A DNA stretch of 32,052 bases from Gemmatimonadota bacterium (GCA_022826005.1 JAJDVT010000026.1:1-32052); one strand, 5' to 3'. Counted from the stretch's first letter, positions 1 through 6,783 are shown. Notes: generated from the sequence alone by a model not told the origin. Program-made: numbers and translations.

Positions 1-386
1 CTCTCCCACGTCCAGGGAGATAATCAAACTCCATCAACTGCCACCTGCTCCGGGCTCCGGCCTCACTTCTCGCACCTCCCCCGGTTCAGGCTCATCTCCG
101 TATTGGAAAAGACTCCCCCCGCGCCTTCGAGGGTGCCGGCCCCGGCCCCGAATGCCCCCCCCTTCGATCGGAAGCGGGCTCTACCAGGGGGGAGCTGGAG
201 GGGCACTGGAGGAAGGGTAGGTGGGAGGTTGATTCCGGCCGACTCTCGAGTGCGTCTGCGTTTCTGGACGGTAGGCGAGCGCGCTGAAGGCGCCCCGCCC
301 GTCGGGGGTCAGACCCGAAGGAAGCCGAGTGCTGCCAGGGTTACGGACCGTCGCACCCGTCCTTCCTCCGCGCGGCCACTGAAAGG

Positions 387-431
387 TCCGGCCCGGATCC
401 AAGCCCTTCAAGGCCGTAGAATCGCCTGTAA
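387..431 (+). repeat. Direct repeat, left copy (candidate element end)
   Basis: A 20-bp block at 412-431 (GGCCGTAGAATCGCCTGTAA) recurs at 23640-23659 in the same orientation with one mismatch. A second block upstream (TCCGGCCCGGATC, 387-399) also recurs, at 23625-23637 with one mismatch, but the spacer between blocks is 12 bp here and 2 bp there. Related CCGTAGAA words occur at 23569 and 23965. The pair could be attachment-site remnants of an element of about 23 kb or a dispersed repeat; no integrase footprint can be shown. Confidence 0.5.
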
Positions 432-604
432 CGCAGCGAAACCCCCGAACCCGTACTCCCGTGACATGGCTGAAGGCGCGATCGTCACCGGGCGCCACGG
501 TTCCGCCAGCCGTGGGCGGTCTACGGCCGGCCATGGAAAGCCCGCTACCTCCGCGCGGAGGAGGGTTGTCCGCGTCTGTTGCATCGGCATCGGAACCCCT
601 CCGG

Positions 605-665
605 TGGAACGGGACTCCGTAATGGGACCCGCTGCTCACTGGAACGGGACTCCTGGATGGGACCC
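605..665 (+). repeat. Tandem 26-bp repeat, period 35
   Basis: Two copies of a 26-bp unit (605-630 and 640-665) beginning TGGAACGGGACTCC and ending ATGGGACCC. They differ at three adjacent positions and are spaced 35 bp apart. The arrangement resembles a two-iteron or operator array, but only two copies are present and no adjacent replication gene is seen. Confidence 0.6.
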
Positions 666-723
666 ATGCGCGAAAACGACCCCCCCGTCTTCAATAGTGC
701 GCATGGATGTGCGCGGTGGAGGA

Positions 724-756
724 CCGCCGCCGCAGGAGTCCCGGCGGCGGCATTTT
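724..756 (+). terminator. Candidate intrinsic terminator
   Basis: A perfect 9-bp GC-only stem (CCGCCGCCG at 724-732 pairing with CGGCGGCGG at 742-750) with a 9-nt loop is followed by CATTTTCT. The short T run makes a rho-independent terminator on the + strand plausible. No convincing gene lies directly upstream. Confidence 0.45.
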
Positions 757-893
757 CTCGCCTACCCACCCCTGCCCCCCCACCCAGGCCCGCCCACCGG
801 GCGACCGCGCACCGGGCAGCTGGCGGCGGCCCGCGCCCCGTCCTGACCCTCGACCGACCCGCTTTCGCCCCGGCTGGGCGGCTGTGGTCGCGT

Positions 894-1295
894 CCCAAGC
901 GCCGGATTGAGGCCGGAATCGGGCACGAGAGCGCCCCTGACACGCTGGTGGGCGACGCCACACCGCCGAAACGGGAGGTGGAAGGCACGGAGAGGGGCCG
1001 AAACAGGCTCGGGCGACCGATCCGACCGCCGAATCGGGGTCGCTGGCCGCCTCCATCGCCTCCCGAAGCGGGTCGCTGGCCACCCGATCCACCTCCCAAG
1101 CGCCGGATTGAGGCCAGAATCGGACGCGACAGCGCCCCTGACGCCGCTGGCCGGGGCAGCCACACCGCCAGAAGGGGGGTGGACGGCGCGGAGAGGGGCC
1201 GAAACAGGCTCGGGCGACCGATCCGACCGCCGAATCCGGGTCGCTGGCCGTCGCCATCGCCTCCCGAACGTGTCGCTGGCCACCCAATCCGCCGG
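894..1295. repeat. Two-copy tandem repeat of about 201 bp
   Basis: The stretch starting CCCAAGCGCCGGATTG at 894 restarts at 1095 and remains similar to about 1295. Each copy carries GTCGCTGGCC twice. The repeat can be read in several overlapping frames without any frame being favoured, so I treat it as DNA repetition rather than as a repeat protein. Confidence 0.6.
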
Positions 1296-1504
1296 TTCCG
1301 GCTGCCCTCGGGCACCGAGCGGGGCCGTCAGACCCTCGCCAGCCCCGGCAACCGGCCCGCGAGATGGCCGCGCCGCGCCCCGATGGGGGTGGAAACGACC
1401 GGCATCCGACCCCTTGCGCCCCGATTTCGGCGACCTTCGCCCTTCCCTGAATCCGCATCTCTGGTGCCCTACTGGTGCCATGCCCTTGCGTACTTTTGTC
1501 TAGG

Positions 1505-1536
1505 CTGATAACTTCCGTTATCAGACATTACGTCTG
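1505..1536. promoter_or_regulatory. Adjacent palindromes at the head of the gene array
   Basis: CTGATAAC (1505-1512) is mirrored by GTTATCAG (1517-1524) around a 4-nt centre, and CAGAC (1522-1526) is mirrored by GTCTG (1532-1536). The two palindromes overlap by three bases and sit in a short AT-rich island amid very GC-rich DNA, about 250 bp before the first gene of the small-gene array. An operator, a recombination core or part of the array promoter are all possible. Confidence 0.5.
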
Positions 1537-1700
1537 GTTTGGATGGGATCCGCGCCGCCGGACGGCCCGCGCGAAGCAGCCCACCCGCCGCGAATCGGCC
1601 CGACCGGGCCACAGCGGTATGCCGCATCCGTCCCGCCGAGGTAGACGGTGAGCGTTAGGGCCGAGCAGGAGATCGGCGACGAGCAGCAGTTGGGCTCTTG

Positions 1701-1751
1701 GAGGGTTCGATGCCCTCACGTCGCCTTGCGCGCCCGCAATGGGGCGGGCGC
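1701..1751 (+). promoter_or_regulatory. Two-hairpin leader of gene 1780
   Basis: Stem 1 is GAGGG (1701-1705) with CCCTC (1713-1717), loop TTCGATG. Stem 2 is GCGCCCGC (1730-1737) with GCGGGCGC (1744-1751), a perfect 8 bp. It is followed by GAGGGGGAGAC and the start codon. This is the first of the leader series. Confidence 0.6.
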
Positions 1752-1779
1752 ATCCAATCCCATCATCCGAGGGGGAGAC

Positions 1780-1944
1780 ATGGGAACCGTGGCGTTGAAG
1801 GTCAGGAAGCACGGGGATGGTTGGATCGTGCTGGTGAACGAGATGGTGTGCGCATGGGCCACGCGGCGACGGCAGGCGATGCGCCGCGCCGAGGTGGTGC
1901 GCCGGACGGTGCAGGCTACCGGGGGTGAGGTGGTGGAGTCGTGA
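1780..1944 (+). CDS. 54-aa basic protein, unknown function
   Basis: First gene of the array. The ATG at 1780 is chosen because a strong ribosome-binding site (GGGGGAGAC) lies directly upstream; the open frame extends further 5' but through the leader hairpins. The product (MGTVALKVRKHGDGW...) has a short beta-rich start (KVRKHGDGWIVLV) followed by an Arg-rich helix (RRRQAMRRAEVVRRTV), a layout common in small nucleic-acid-binding proteins, but no family is recognised. Its stop overlaps the next start as GTGA, so the two are probably translationally coupled. Confidence 0.7.
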   Translation: MGTVALKVRKHGDGWIVLVNEMVCAWATRRRQAMRRAEVVRRTVQATGGEVVES

Positions 1945-2201
1945 GGTTGCATCTGTGGGACGGCCGGAGTGGCCGGACGTGGTGCGGGCGGAGTTGGTCG
2001 CCGGGGTTGCATGTGGCGAAGGTCCGCGACGTGGACCGGGGCGTGTTGGTCGAGCATGTAGCCGACGACATGGCCCGTCTGGTGTGCGGATCGTGCCGAC
2101 GCGGACTCGACAAGCGGTTGGGTGGCCCGAGCCGGTGGTGGTGGAAGCGGGTGGTCGGCGGGCGGTGGCTCGCCATGCGGTTGCGCCCGCAGAAGGCGTA
2201 G
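1941..2201 (+). CDS. 86-aa Cys-pair (zinc-ribbon-like) protein
   Basis: Starts at a GTG that overlaps the previous stop (GTGA at 1941-1944). The protein has His-Leu near the N terminus, a single Cys in TWCGR near residue 14, and a CGSC pair near residue 50 followed by a Trp/Arg-rich tail. The same His, Cys and CxxC pattern recurs in the product of 14242, suggesting a small metal-binding fold shared by the two array genes. No enzymatic motif is visible. Function is unknown; nucleic-acid or protein binding would be a guess. Confidence 0.7.
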   Translation: MRLHLWDGRSGRTWCGRSWSPGLHVAKVRDVDRGVLVEHVADDMARLVCGSCRRGLDKRLGGPSRWWWKRVVGGRWLAMRLRPQKA

Positions 2202-2209
2202 GAGGAGGT

Positions 2210-2266
2210 GGCCGGGGGGGGATCGTTACCCTCCCCGGCCCGTTGCCGTCCGTCATGGTGGCGGGC
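2210..2266 (+). promoter_or_regulatory. Two-hairpin leader of gene 2294
   Basis: Stem 1 is GGCCGGGG (2210-2217) with CCCCGGCC (2233-2240), loop containing GATCGTTACC. An imperfect stem 2 spans about 2239-2266. The ribosome-binding site GAGGGGGAGAGAG precedes the ATG at 2294. Confidence 0.6.
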
Positions 2267-2293
2267 GCTTCATCGCAGAGGGGGAGAGAGCCA

Positions 2294-2704
2294 ATGCGAG
2301 AGATCAGGACGCTGTGGGCCGAGCCCGGGCAGATACGGGGCGAGGGACTGCGCGCCGGCAACGTCACGACCACACGGGTCGAGTTGCAGACGTTCACGCT
2401 TCGGCGGTGGGACGGGAGTGATCCCCTGCCCGCCGGGAGTGTGGTGACGGTGATGGAGACGCGCCCCTACGGGTCGCTGATGGTGGCGGAGATGGTGCCC
2501 GAGGCGGCAGAGTCCACCAGACGGGCGATCGAGGCGATCCGTGCCGAGGTCGCGAGGATTCGGGCGTCGTCGATGGCCGGGGAGTTTGCCGTCGAGTGCG
2601 ACCGGCTGACGCGGTTCACCGACCGCTTCCCCGAGCCTGACCCGATGGGCGACGACAGCCCGTACAACGGGAGTGTGACGCCGGGCTCGGACCTGTGGGA
2701 CTAG
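2294..2704 (+). CDS. 136-aa protein, unknown function
   Basis: The ATG at 2294 follows a GAGGGGGAGAGAG ribosome-binding site. The open frame could start earlier, but only through the leader. The N-terminal half looks beta-rich (LQTFTLRRWDG, SVVTVMETRPYG). The middle is a predicted Ala/Arg/Glu helix (about residues 68-95: ESTRRAIEAIRAEVARI), followed by an acidic, Pro/Gly-rich tail ending LWD. No family is recognised. It is a single-gene unit bounded by leaders on both sides. Confidence 0.7.
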   Translation: MREIRTLWAEPGQIRGEGLRAGNVTTTRVELQTFTLRRWDGSDPLPAGSVVTVMETRPYGSLMVAEMVPEAAESTRRAIEAIRAEVARIRASSMAGEFAVECDRLTRFTDRFPEPDPMGDDSPYNGSVTPGSDLWD

Positions 2705-2716
2705 CCACCCCGCAAC

Positions 2717-2769
2717 GGTCGGGGGAGGATCGTACCCTCTCCCGGCCCTTGCGCCCGCGCGCGCGGGTG
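2717..2769 (+). promoter_or_regulatory. Two-hairpin leader of gene 2798
   Basis: Stem 1 pairs 2717-2728 with 2735-2747 (GGGGGAGG with CCCTCTCCC at its core, near-perfect), loop ATCGTA. Stem 2 is CGCCCGCG (2752-2759) with CGCGGGTG (2762-2769). AAGGGGGAGAG precedes the ATG. Confidence 0.65.
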
Positions 2770-2797
2770 CTTCACTCCACATCCACAAGGGGGAGAG

Positions 2798-3145
2798 ATG
2801 GAGACGCAGTATCCCAAGATGGACGGGACGGCCTTTGTCCTGCTGTACGCCATGCACCTTTGCACGGCGGAGTTCGGGGTCGCGCACAGCGAGACGATCA
2901 ACGGGGCGTTGAAAGCCGCCTGTCGCGCATGGGCAGAGACGGGAGGCGTCACCCGATCCGTGAAGTTGGCGGAGGTGACCGAGATCGTCCGCGCGGCATG
3001 GGATCAAGAGTGCCGCGAGTGGTGGCCGGATGTCCCGATGTCCTTCGACGAGTTCGACGAGGCGGCAGACACCGAGCGTCCCTTGGTACTGCGGGTCGCG
3101 TTCAACCGTCACACGGGCATACACGAGACTTTCCGCAACGCCTGA
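2798..3145 (+). CDS. 115-aa protein, unknown function
   Basis: Begins at an ATG placed just after AAGGGGGAGAG. The product is mostly predicted helix with several Trp and Cys (LLYAMHLCTAEFGV, ACRAWAE, AAWDQECREWWPD) and an acidic FDEFDEAAD segment near residue 85. It contains no recognisable catalytic or metal-binding pattern. It is a stand-alone unit between two leaders. The frame is supported by the ribosome-binding site, the position of the stop directly before the next stem 1, and a normal amino-acid mix. Confidence 0.7.
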   Translation: METQYPKMDGTAFVLLYAMHLCTAEFGVAHSETINGALKAACRAWAETGGVTRSVKLAEVTEIVRAAWDQECREWWPDVPMSFDEFDEAADTERPLVLRVAFNRHTGIHETFRNA

Positions 3146-3150
3146 CCCAC

Positions 3151-3206
3151 ACGGTCGGGAGGGTTCGCCTCCTCCTGACCGTCTGCCGCTTCGATTCGCG
3201 AAGCGG
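3151..3206 (+). promoter_or_regulatory. Two-hairpin leader of gene 3229
   Basis: Stem 1 pairs ACGGTCGGGAGG (3151-3162) with CCTCCTGACCGT (3171-3182), one wobble, loop GTTCGCCT. Stem 2 pairs CCGCTTCG (3186-3193) with CGAAGCGG (3199-3206), perfect. AAGGGGGGAGC precedes ATGATG. Confidence 0.7.
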
Positions 3207-3228
3207 GTCACAGTTCCAAGGGGGGAGC

Positions 3229-3762
3229 ATGATGACCGAGCAGGAGGTGAAGGCGCTGGCCGACGAGGCGCAGCGGGAGATGGACACGGAGTTCGAGAAG
3301 GCCAGCGTCGCCATGAAGCGGGCCGTCGAGGCGCTCCAGCGGTTCGAGGTCGCCCTCTTGGAAGCGGGCGTCGAAGACCTGAAGGAGGCCACGCCAGCGG
3401 AGACGGGGATGCGGGCCAAGCATCAGGTGGCCGAGATGATGCACTACGTCCTGCGCAAGATCGCAGTCTGGCCGACCGGGCCAGCGGCTGCGGCTGCGGT
3501 GGCCGTCAAACTCGACGACTGCGAGATCGAACGGGCGGCGTCGGACGGCAAGGCGCATCCGCCGCGCCGCCGGGAGGTCATCAAGGGACTCGGCGCCCTG
3601 ATCGACGGGAAGCAGCAGCAGTTGCACCGCTTCGTCAAGCGGGCCGTCACCGACCTTCACCCGAAGTACAGCCTTGAGACGGACCCCGGCGGGATCGGGG
3701 GGGCGTACCGGAGGGTGCAGCGGGAGCGGGATGTGCTGATTCACGCGCGCGACATCGTGTAG
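3229..3762 (+). CDS. 177-aa helical protein, unknown function
   Basis: Start at 3229 (a second ATG follows at once) after AAGGGGGGAGC. Residues 1-60 are a highly charged, heptad-like helix (EQEVKALADEAQREMDTEFE and following), suggesting coiled-coil oligomerisation. The centre has an Ala-rich helix (AAAAAVAV) and the C-terminal part is basic (RRREVIKGLGALIDGKQQQ). It has no membrane segment and no recognised domain. One of the longer array products. Confidence 0.7.
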   Translation: MMTEQEVKALADEAQREMDTEFEKASVAMKRAVEALQRFEVALLEAGVEDLKEATPAETGMRAKHQVAEMMHYVLRKIAVWPTGPAAAAAVAVKLDDCEIERAASDGKAHPPRRREVIKGLGALIDGKQQQLHRFVKRAVTDLHPKYSLETDPGGIGGAYRRVQRERDVLIHARDIV

Positions 3763-3771
3763 CGCCTCAAC

Positions 3772-3823
3772 GACCGGGTGGGTCTCGAAGCCCATCCGGT
3801 CCATGGGTTGGACCTGCCAACCC
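3772..3823 (+). promoter_or_regulatory. Two-hairpin leader of genes 3850-4200
   Basis: Stem 1 pairs GACCGGGTGGG (3772-3782) with CCCATCCGGTC (3791-3801), loop TCTCGAAG. Stem 2 pairs GGGTTGG (3805-3811) with CCAACCC (3817-3823), perfect. CAAGGGGGAGAGCC precedes the ATG. Confidence 0.7.
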
Positions 3824-3849
3824 TGATACGGCTTTCAAGGGGGAGAGCC

Positions 3850-4203
3850 ATGGTGATACGAAGCGTCGTGAACGGTGTGAACCGTATCTACGACACGGAC
3901 GATGAGCGGTTCCCGTTCTTCGTCGAGACGCCCCGCGGGGACTTCCACGTCAGTGACCTGTTGGGGGCGTGTGTGCTGGCCGAGCATGGCGGGCACATCG
4001 CCGCGATGAAGGTCAAACTGGAGTTGGTCCAGGAAGACGGTTTCATGACCGTCCACCGCTACGGGCCGTGGCGGATCGAACGCCAGTCCAACGGTTCCTA
4101 CCGGATCACCCACACGGAGACGGGCGAGTGGGCAAACGCGGGCTTCGGCCTGACCAACGTCCGCATCTGGTTGGCCGACGAGGAAGCGGAGGTGGCCGCA
4201 TGA
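3850..4203 (+). CDS. 117-aa protein, unknown function
   Basis: The ATG at 3850 follows CAAGGGGGAGAG. The sequence is beta-rich with alternating charged and aromatic residues (FPFFVETPRGDFHV, YGPWRIERQSNGSYRITH) and a weak helical end (NVRIWLADEEAEVAA). It looks like a compact single-domain protein; no family is recognised. The stop shares ATGA with the next start, so 3850 and 4200 form a translationally coupled pair served by one leader. Confidence 0.7.
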   Translation: MVIRSVVNGVNRIYDTDDERFPFFVETPRGDFHVSDLLGACVLAEHGGHIAAMKVKLELVQEDGFMTVHRYGPWRIERQSNGSYRITHTETGEWANAGFGLTNVRIWLADEEAEVAA

Positions 4204-4409
4204 CCGCTTCAAGGGTGCTGGCGAGGTTCTACACCGTGTCCCGCGATGCGGACGGGGACGCGAGCGTTGTGTTCCTTCGGGCGCAGACCGTTGACGATGC
4301 CATCAAGGAGGTGGCCGACAACGTTCATGACCTGCCCGACCAGACCCTTGACGTCTTTCGCTGGCGCACCGGCGAGGAGGTGGCTTCCTCAGTGGATGTC
4401 GAGGCGTAG
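4200..4409 (+). CDS. 69-aa protein, unknown function
   Basis: Its ATG overlaps the preceding stop (ATGA, 4200-4203), so it needs no leader of its own. The product has a beta-beta-alpha-like pattern: a strand (ARFYTVSRD), a second strand (ASVVFLRAQ), a helix (VDDAIKEVADNVHDL) and a final strand (TLDVFRW). This is the size and layout of many phage microproteins. No family is identified. Confidence 0.65.
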   Translation: MTASRVLARFYTVSRDADGDASVVFLRAQTVDDAIKEVADNVHDLPDQTLDVFRWRTGEEVASSVDVEA

Positions 4410-4421
4410 GAACCTTCCCAT

Positions 4422-4474
4422 CCGTGCCCTTCACACGGGCGCGGGTGGCTTGAGTCTGTGGCCGTTCGGGCCGC
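4422..4474 (+). promoter_or_regulatory. Degenerate two-hairpin leader before 4504
   Basis: A weak stem 1 (CCGTG 4422-4426 with CACGG 4434-4438, loop CCCTTCA plus flanks) and a stem 2 (GTGGCC 4458-4463 with GGCCGC 4469-4474) are followed by CCATGGGGAGGACGTCC and an ATG. It is weaker than its neighbours. Confidence 0.4.
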
Positions 4475-4503
4475 GACCGTAACCCACCATGGGGAGGACG
4501 TCC

Positions 4504-4694
4504 ATGAACCGTAGCATGCTCCTGTTGTTGGGTGGCTTGCTCCCGCTTCTGCCGCCGGGCGGGCAGGACTGGCGTCCTGCGCTTCACCGACGGCTGGACC
4601 GGGGCGGGCCGAGATCAGGGCGAGGGCAAAGCGCAAGCGGAAGCGCAAGGCTGCCCGCAAGGCTCGCCGGGTCAACCGCATGGCTCGCCGCTGA
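4504..4694 (+). pseudogene. Small gene, probably frameshifted
   Basis: A good ribosome-binding site (GGGGAGGACG) leads into an ATG at 4504 that encodes a hydrophobic start (MNRSMLLLLGGLLPLLPPGG). In that frame there is no stop before the next leader, and the frame runs into gene 4783. In another frame a strongly basic tail (AKRKRKRKAARKARRVNRM) ends at a TGA at 4692-4694, exactly where a stop is expected before stem 1. A one-base shift near 4600 would join the two halves into a short protein. This could be a mutation, a sequencing error or a genuine run-on fusion. Confidence 0.35.
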
Positions 4695-4703
4695 TGGCTC
4701 GGG

Positions 4704-4756
4704 GCGCGCACTCTCGCACGGTGCGCGCCTCCATGGGGGATCGACCGCCGATCCCC
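4704..4756 (+). promoter_or_regulatory. Two-hairpin leader of gene 4783
   Basis: Stem 1 pairs GCGCGCA (4704-4710) with TGCGCGC (4722-4728). Stem 2 pairs GGGGATCG (4736-4743) with CGATCCCC (4749-4756), perfect. AAGGGGGAGAGT precedes the ATG. Confidence 0.6.
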
Positions 4757-4782
4757 GCGTACCGCCACCGAAGGGGGAGAGT

Positions 4783-5043
4783 ATGGCGGACATCTATTGC
4801 CCCAAGTGCGCCGAGCCTTGGGACATCTACAGCCTGCACGATGTGCCCGGCCTCACGTTCGACGAGGCGCGGGCGAAGTTCACGCGCGAGGGCTGTGAGA
4901 CGTTCGACTCGAAGTGTACGGGCGACGAGGAGTTGACCGAGGCTGACCGGCTGAAGGCCATGGCCGCGTCGGCAGTGATGGACATGTCGCCGCATCCAGA
5001 CGATTGGGCGGCTGACATGGCCGACTTCGACCTGTTCCTGTAG
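4783..5043 (+). CDS. 86-aa zinc-ribbon-like protein
   Basis: The ATG at 4783 follows AAGGGGGAGAG. The N terminus is a CPKC pair (residues 6-9, YCPKCAEPWDIYSLHD), with further Cys near residues 38 and 44 (REGCETFDSKC), so a four-Cys metal site is plausible. The rest is acidic and helical (EELTEADRLKAMAA, DDWAADMADFD). Similar short CPKC...PWD proteins occur in phages and plasmids; their role is not known to me. The same frame is open upstream into 4504. Confidence 0.75.
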   Translation: MADIYCPKCAEPWDIYSLHDVPGLTFDEARAKFTREGCETFDSKCTGDEELTEADRLKAMAASAVMDMSPHPDDWAADMADFDLFL

Positions 5044-5051
5044 GTCGCATC

Positions 5052-5081
5052 CGCCCGAGGGGATTCACAGCCTCTCGGGCG
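5052..5081 (+). promoter_or_regulatory. Leader of gene 5123 (stem 1 only)
   Basis: CGCCCGAGGGG (5052-5062) pairs with CCTCTCGGGCG (5071-5081), loop ATTCACAG. No clear stem 2. The 3' half of this leader (5079-5112, CTTCCGCAGTACCC then TTCACC then GCAAG) is nearly repeated in the leader of 5801. CAAGGGGGAGAGACC precedes the ATG. Confidence 0.65.
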
Positions 5082-5122
5082 CTTCCGCAGTACCCTGTTC
5101 ACCATTGCAAGGGGGAGAGACC

Positions 5123-5704
5123 ATGCAAACCGTGGAGGAAGTGCAGGAGGCGTTGCGTACCGCAATGCCGGTAACGTCGCTGGCCTCATTGGTCCGCGTC
5201 GGAATCGAGGACGGCCGGAAGATGCTGGCCGAGCGGCCAGACGTTCGACCGTACTACGCCATGTGGTTCAGGTCGCCAACGCTCGAAGACGGCAAGTGTA
5301 CCGCGTGTCTCGCCGGTGGCGTCATGCTCGGGACGCTGGACGGACTGAGCCGCCGCCCGCTGGAGGACTACAGCACCGTCAACTCGAATGTGCTTGTGTC
5401 GCTCTACGAGGAAGCGCAGACGGACGCTTTGTGTGCGCTGGACCGGGTGCGGCAGGGCAACATCGACGGTGCCTACCGGGCACTCCGCATGTGGTATCGG
5501 CCGGACGGGAAGCGTTGCGCGGCGCGCGAGGCGTTCCGTGGCGAAGTGGAGCGGCTGTGCAACGCCCGTCGTCGCCGCACTCCCGAGAACCGGCAGGGAC
5601 CGGAGGAGCCCATGTTCGAGACGCGCGGCATGTTCGAGAGGCATCTCGACAGCCTCGCCGAGCTGGCCGACGAGTTGGAGCGGATCGAACTGGCGGCAAC
5701 GTAG
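5123..5704 (+). CDS. 193-aa protein with Cys motif, unknown function
   Basis: The ATG at 5123 follows CAAGGGGGAGAGACC. A central CTACLAGGVMLGTL segment near residue 60 (Cys pair followed by a small-residue helix) and a DALCALDRVRQGNIDGAYRAL helix give it the look of phage hypothetical proteins containing a C-x-x-CLAG motif. The C-terminal third is Arg-rich then acidic helical (ERHLDSLAELADELERI), a possible coiled coil. It is superficially similar in design to the DUF6197-like product of 6108. Function unknown. Confidence 0.7.
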   Translation: MQTVEEVQEALRTAMPVTSLASLVRVGIEDGRKMLAERPDVRPYYAMWFRSPTLEDGKCTACLAGGVMLGTLDGLSRRPLEDYSTVNSNVLVSLYEEAQTDALCALDRVRQGNIDGAYRALRMWYRPDGKRCAAREAFRGEVERLCNARRRRTPENRQGPEEPMFETRGMFERHLDSLAELADELERIELAAT

Positions 5705-5725
5705 GAAGCCCCGTTCACCACACGG

Positions 5726-5755
5726 CCCCACAGGGTTTCGCAGCCCTGTGCGGGG
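5726..5755 (+). promoter_or_regulatory. Leader of gene 5801
   Basis: CCCCACAGGG (5726-5735) pairs with CCCTGTGCGGGG (5744-5755, one bulge), loop TTTCGCAG. The following CACTTCCCGCAGTACCCC (5756 onward) closely repeats the corresponding part of the previous leader. CGCAAGAGGGGAGCACC precedes the ATG. Confidence 0.65.
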
Positions 5756-5800
5756 CACTTCCCGCAGTACCCCATTTCACCTTCGCAAGAGGGGAGCACC

Positions 5801-6019
5801 ATGCAGGACACGACGCAGACCGTGACCATCGAGCCGCACACGCCGACCCTTGACCCGTTCGGCAAGCGGGATGCGGTCTGGTACGTCCTCGCCTTCGGGG
5901 ACGGCACCTATCACCGCAGCGGAGACACGCCGACGGACAGGAAGCACTACGCCACCATGTGGCCGACCAAGGCCAAGGCCCGGAAGGCCGCAGAGACCAA
6001 CGGCTACCGAGTCCGGTAG
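5801..6019 (+). CDS. 72-aa protein, unknown function
   Basis: The ATG at 5801 follows AAGAGGGGAGCACC. The protein starts with a Thr-rich segment, has a strand-like DAVWYVLAFGDGTYH and a basic helix at the C terminus (PTKAKARKAAETNGYRVR), a simple beta-alpha arrangement found in many small phage proteins. No family is recognised. It is a single-gene unit bounded by two clear stem-1 hairpins. Confidence 0.7.
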   Translation: MQDTTQTVTIEPHTPTLDPFGKRDAVWYVLAFGDGTYHRSGDTPTDRKHYATMWPTKAKARKAAETNGYRVR

Positions 6020-6029
6020 CGACCCGCGC

Positions 6030-6081
6030 CCGGCAGGTATCGCAGCCTGCCGGACGCTTGACCCGGCCATGGTGGCTCGGG
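6030..6081 (+). promoter_or_regulatory. Two-hairpin leader of genes 6108-6547
   Basis: Stem 1 pairs CCGGCAGG (6030-6037) with CCTGCCGG (6046-6053), perfect, loop TATCGCAG. Stem 2 pairs CCCGGCC (6062-6068) with GGCTCGGG (6074-6081). GGGGGAGACC precedes the ATG at 6108. Confidence 0.7.
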
Positions 6082-6107
6082 CGAGTACCTGAACCATGGG
6101 GGAGACC

Positions 6108-6554
6108 ATGACGATTCAGGAAGTGGTGTCCACGGTGCTCACGGACACGCTCACGATGGTGGGCAATCCAGAGCGGTGGACGCAACGCGCTTGGGCGCGG
6201 GACGGGAAGGGACGGAGCATAGATCAGTGCGGTCTTCTCACCGACAAGCCGCCGAAGTGCCTGTGCTTGGACGGGGCGCTGCGCCGGGTGGTCTACCGCG
6301 ACCGCAAGGAGTGGCTGATGGAGGCGGTGACGATCATCGCCCCCGAAGCCGACGAGCACGACCGGCGCTCGTTCCCTTCTCAGGTCTATCGGTACGCACA
6401 CGCGGCGCTGTGCGGGGCGTTCCGCACGATTGTGCCCGGCGAGTGCTACGCGGACGATCTGTGGGCCTGGAATGACGAGACGACGCACACGGCTGTGGTC
6501 CACGCTCTCAAGCTCGCCGTCACGCGCGAGAGGGCGGGGCTGGACCATGGCTGA
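6108..6554 (+). CDS. DUF6197-like protein
   Basis: 148 aa from the ATG at 6108 (after GGGGGAGACC; an upstream in-frame ATG at 6096 would lie inside the ribosome-binding region). The order of motifs matches small phage and actinobacterial proteins of the DUF6197 type: RWTQRAWARDGKGR near residue 25, a Cys-containing CLCLDGALRRV segment near residue 50, a helical middle, and AWNDETTHTAVVHALKLAV near the C terminus (the W-N-D...T...V..L block). The function of the family is unknown. It overlaps gene 6547 by 8 bp. Confidence 0.7.
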   Translation: MTIQEVVSTVLTDTLTMVGNPERWTQRAWARDGKGRSIDQCGLLTDKPPKCLCLDGALRRVVYRDRKEWLMEAVTIIAPEADEHDRRSFPSQVYRYAHAALCGAFRTIVPGECYADDLWAWNDETTHTAVVHALKLAVTRERAGLDHG

Positions 6555-6768
6555 CATCGACCGGATGATCGACGACGACCGCGCCGTCCCCCGCATCATG
6601 GAGACCGAGAAGCGGGGCAAGCACCGCGTCACGCTGCGCCGGACCATGACGGGCTACATCGTCCTGTTCGACGGCTATCAGGTCTGCGTCACGGACGACC
6701 CGATGGTTGCCGTCCAGTCGTACACGGTGGCCCGCAAGATCGTGATGGTGCTCACCCCCGTGACCTGA
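6547..6768 (+). CDS. 73-aa protein, unknown function
   Basis: The ATG at 6547 lies within the last codons of 6108 (8-bp overlap) and is probably translated by coupling. The product begins with an acidic helix (ADIDRMIDDDRAV) and continues with alternating strands (HRVTLRRTMTGYIVLFDGYQVCVTDD), ending MVLTPVT. No recognisable family. The stop is followed immediately by a clean stem 1. Confidence 0.65.
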   Translation: MADIDRMIDDDRAVPRIMETEKRGKHRVTLRRTMTGYIVLFDGYQVCVTDDPMVAVQSYTVARKIVMVLTPVT

Positions 6769-6783
6769 CCCCGCTCCCCGCTA

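Larger units (their letters stand above)
1..1504. other. Gene-poor repeat-rich left flank
   Basis: Long open frames run through this stretch on both strands, but they overlap one another, lack ribosome-binding sites and give low-complexity Pro/Arg/Gly-rich translations with no domain, as expected of very GC-rich non-coding DNA. What can be seen is a tandem 35-bp repeat (605-665), a terminator-like hairpin (724-756), a two-copy tandem repeat of about 201 bp (894-1295), and a 20-bp sequence at 412-431 that recurs at 23640. It may be the end of an integrated element or decayed DNA. Confidence 0.5.

Noticed and set aside
103-1508. Several long overlapping open frames on both strands (up to about 300 codons)
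   Set aside because: They overlap in all frames, have no ribosome-binding sites, are Pro/Arg/Gly-rich without domains and run across tandem repeats. They are expected by chance in DNA with very few AT-rich stop codons.
1501-1530. loxP-like half site (ATAACTTC)
   Set aside because: Only eight bases match and the arms and spacer have the wrong size. Treated as a general palindrome.
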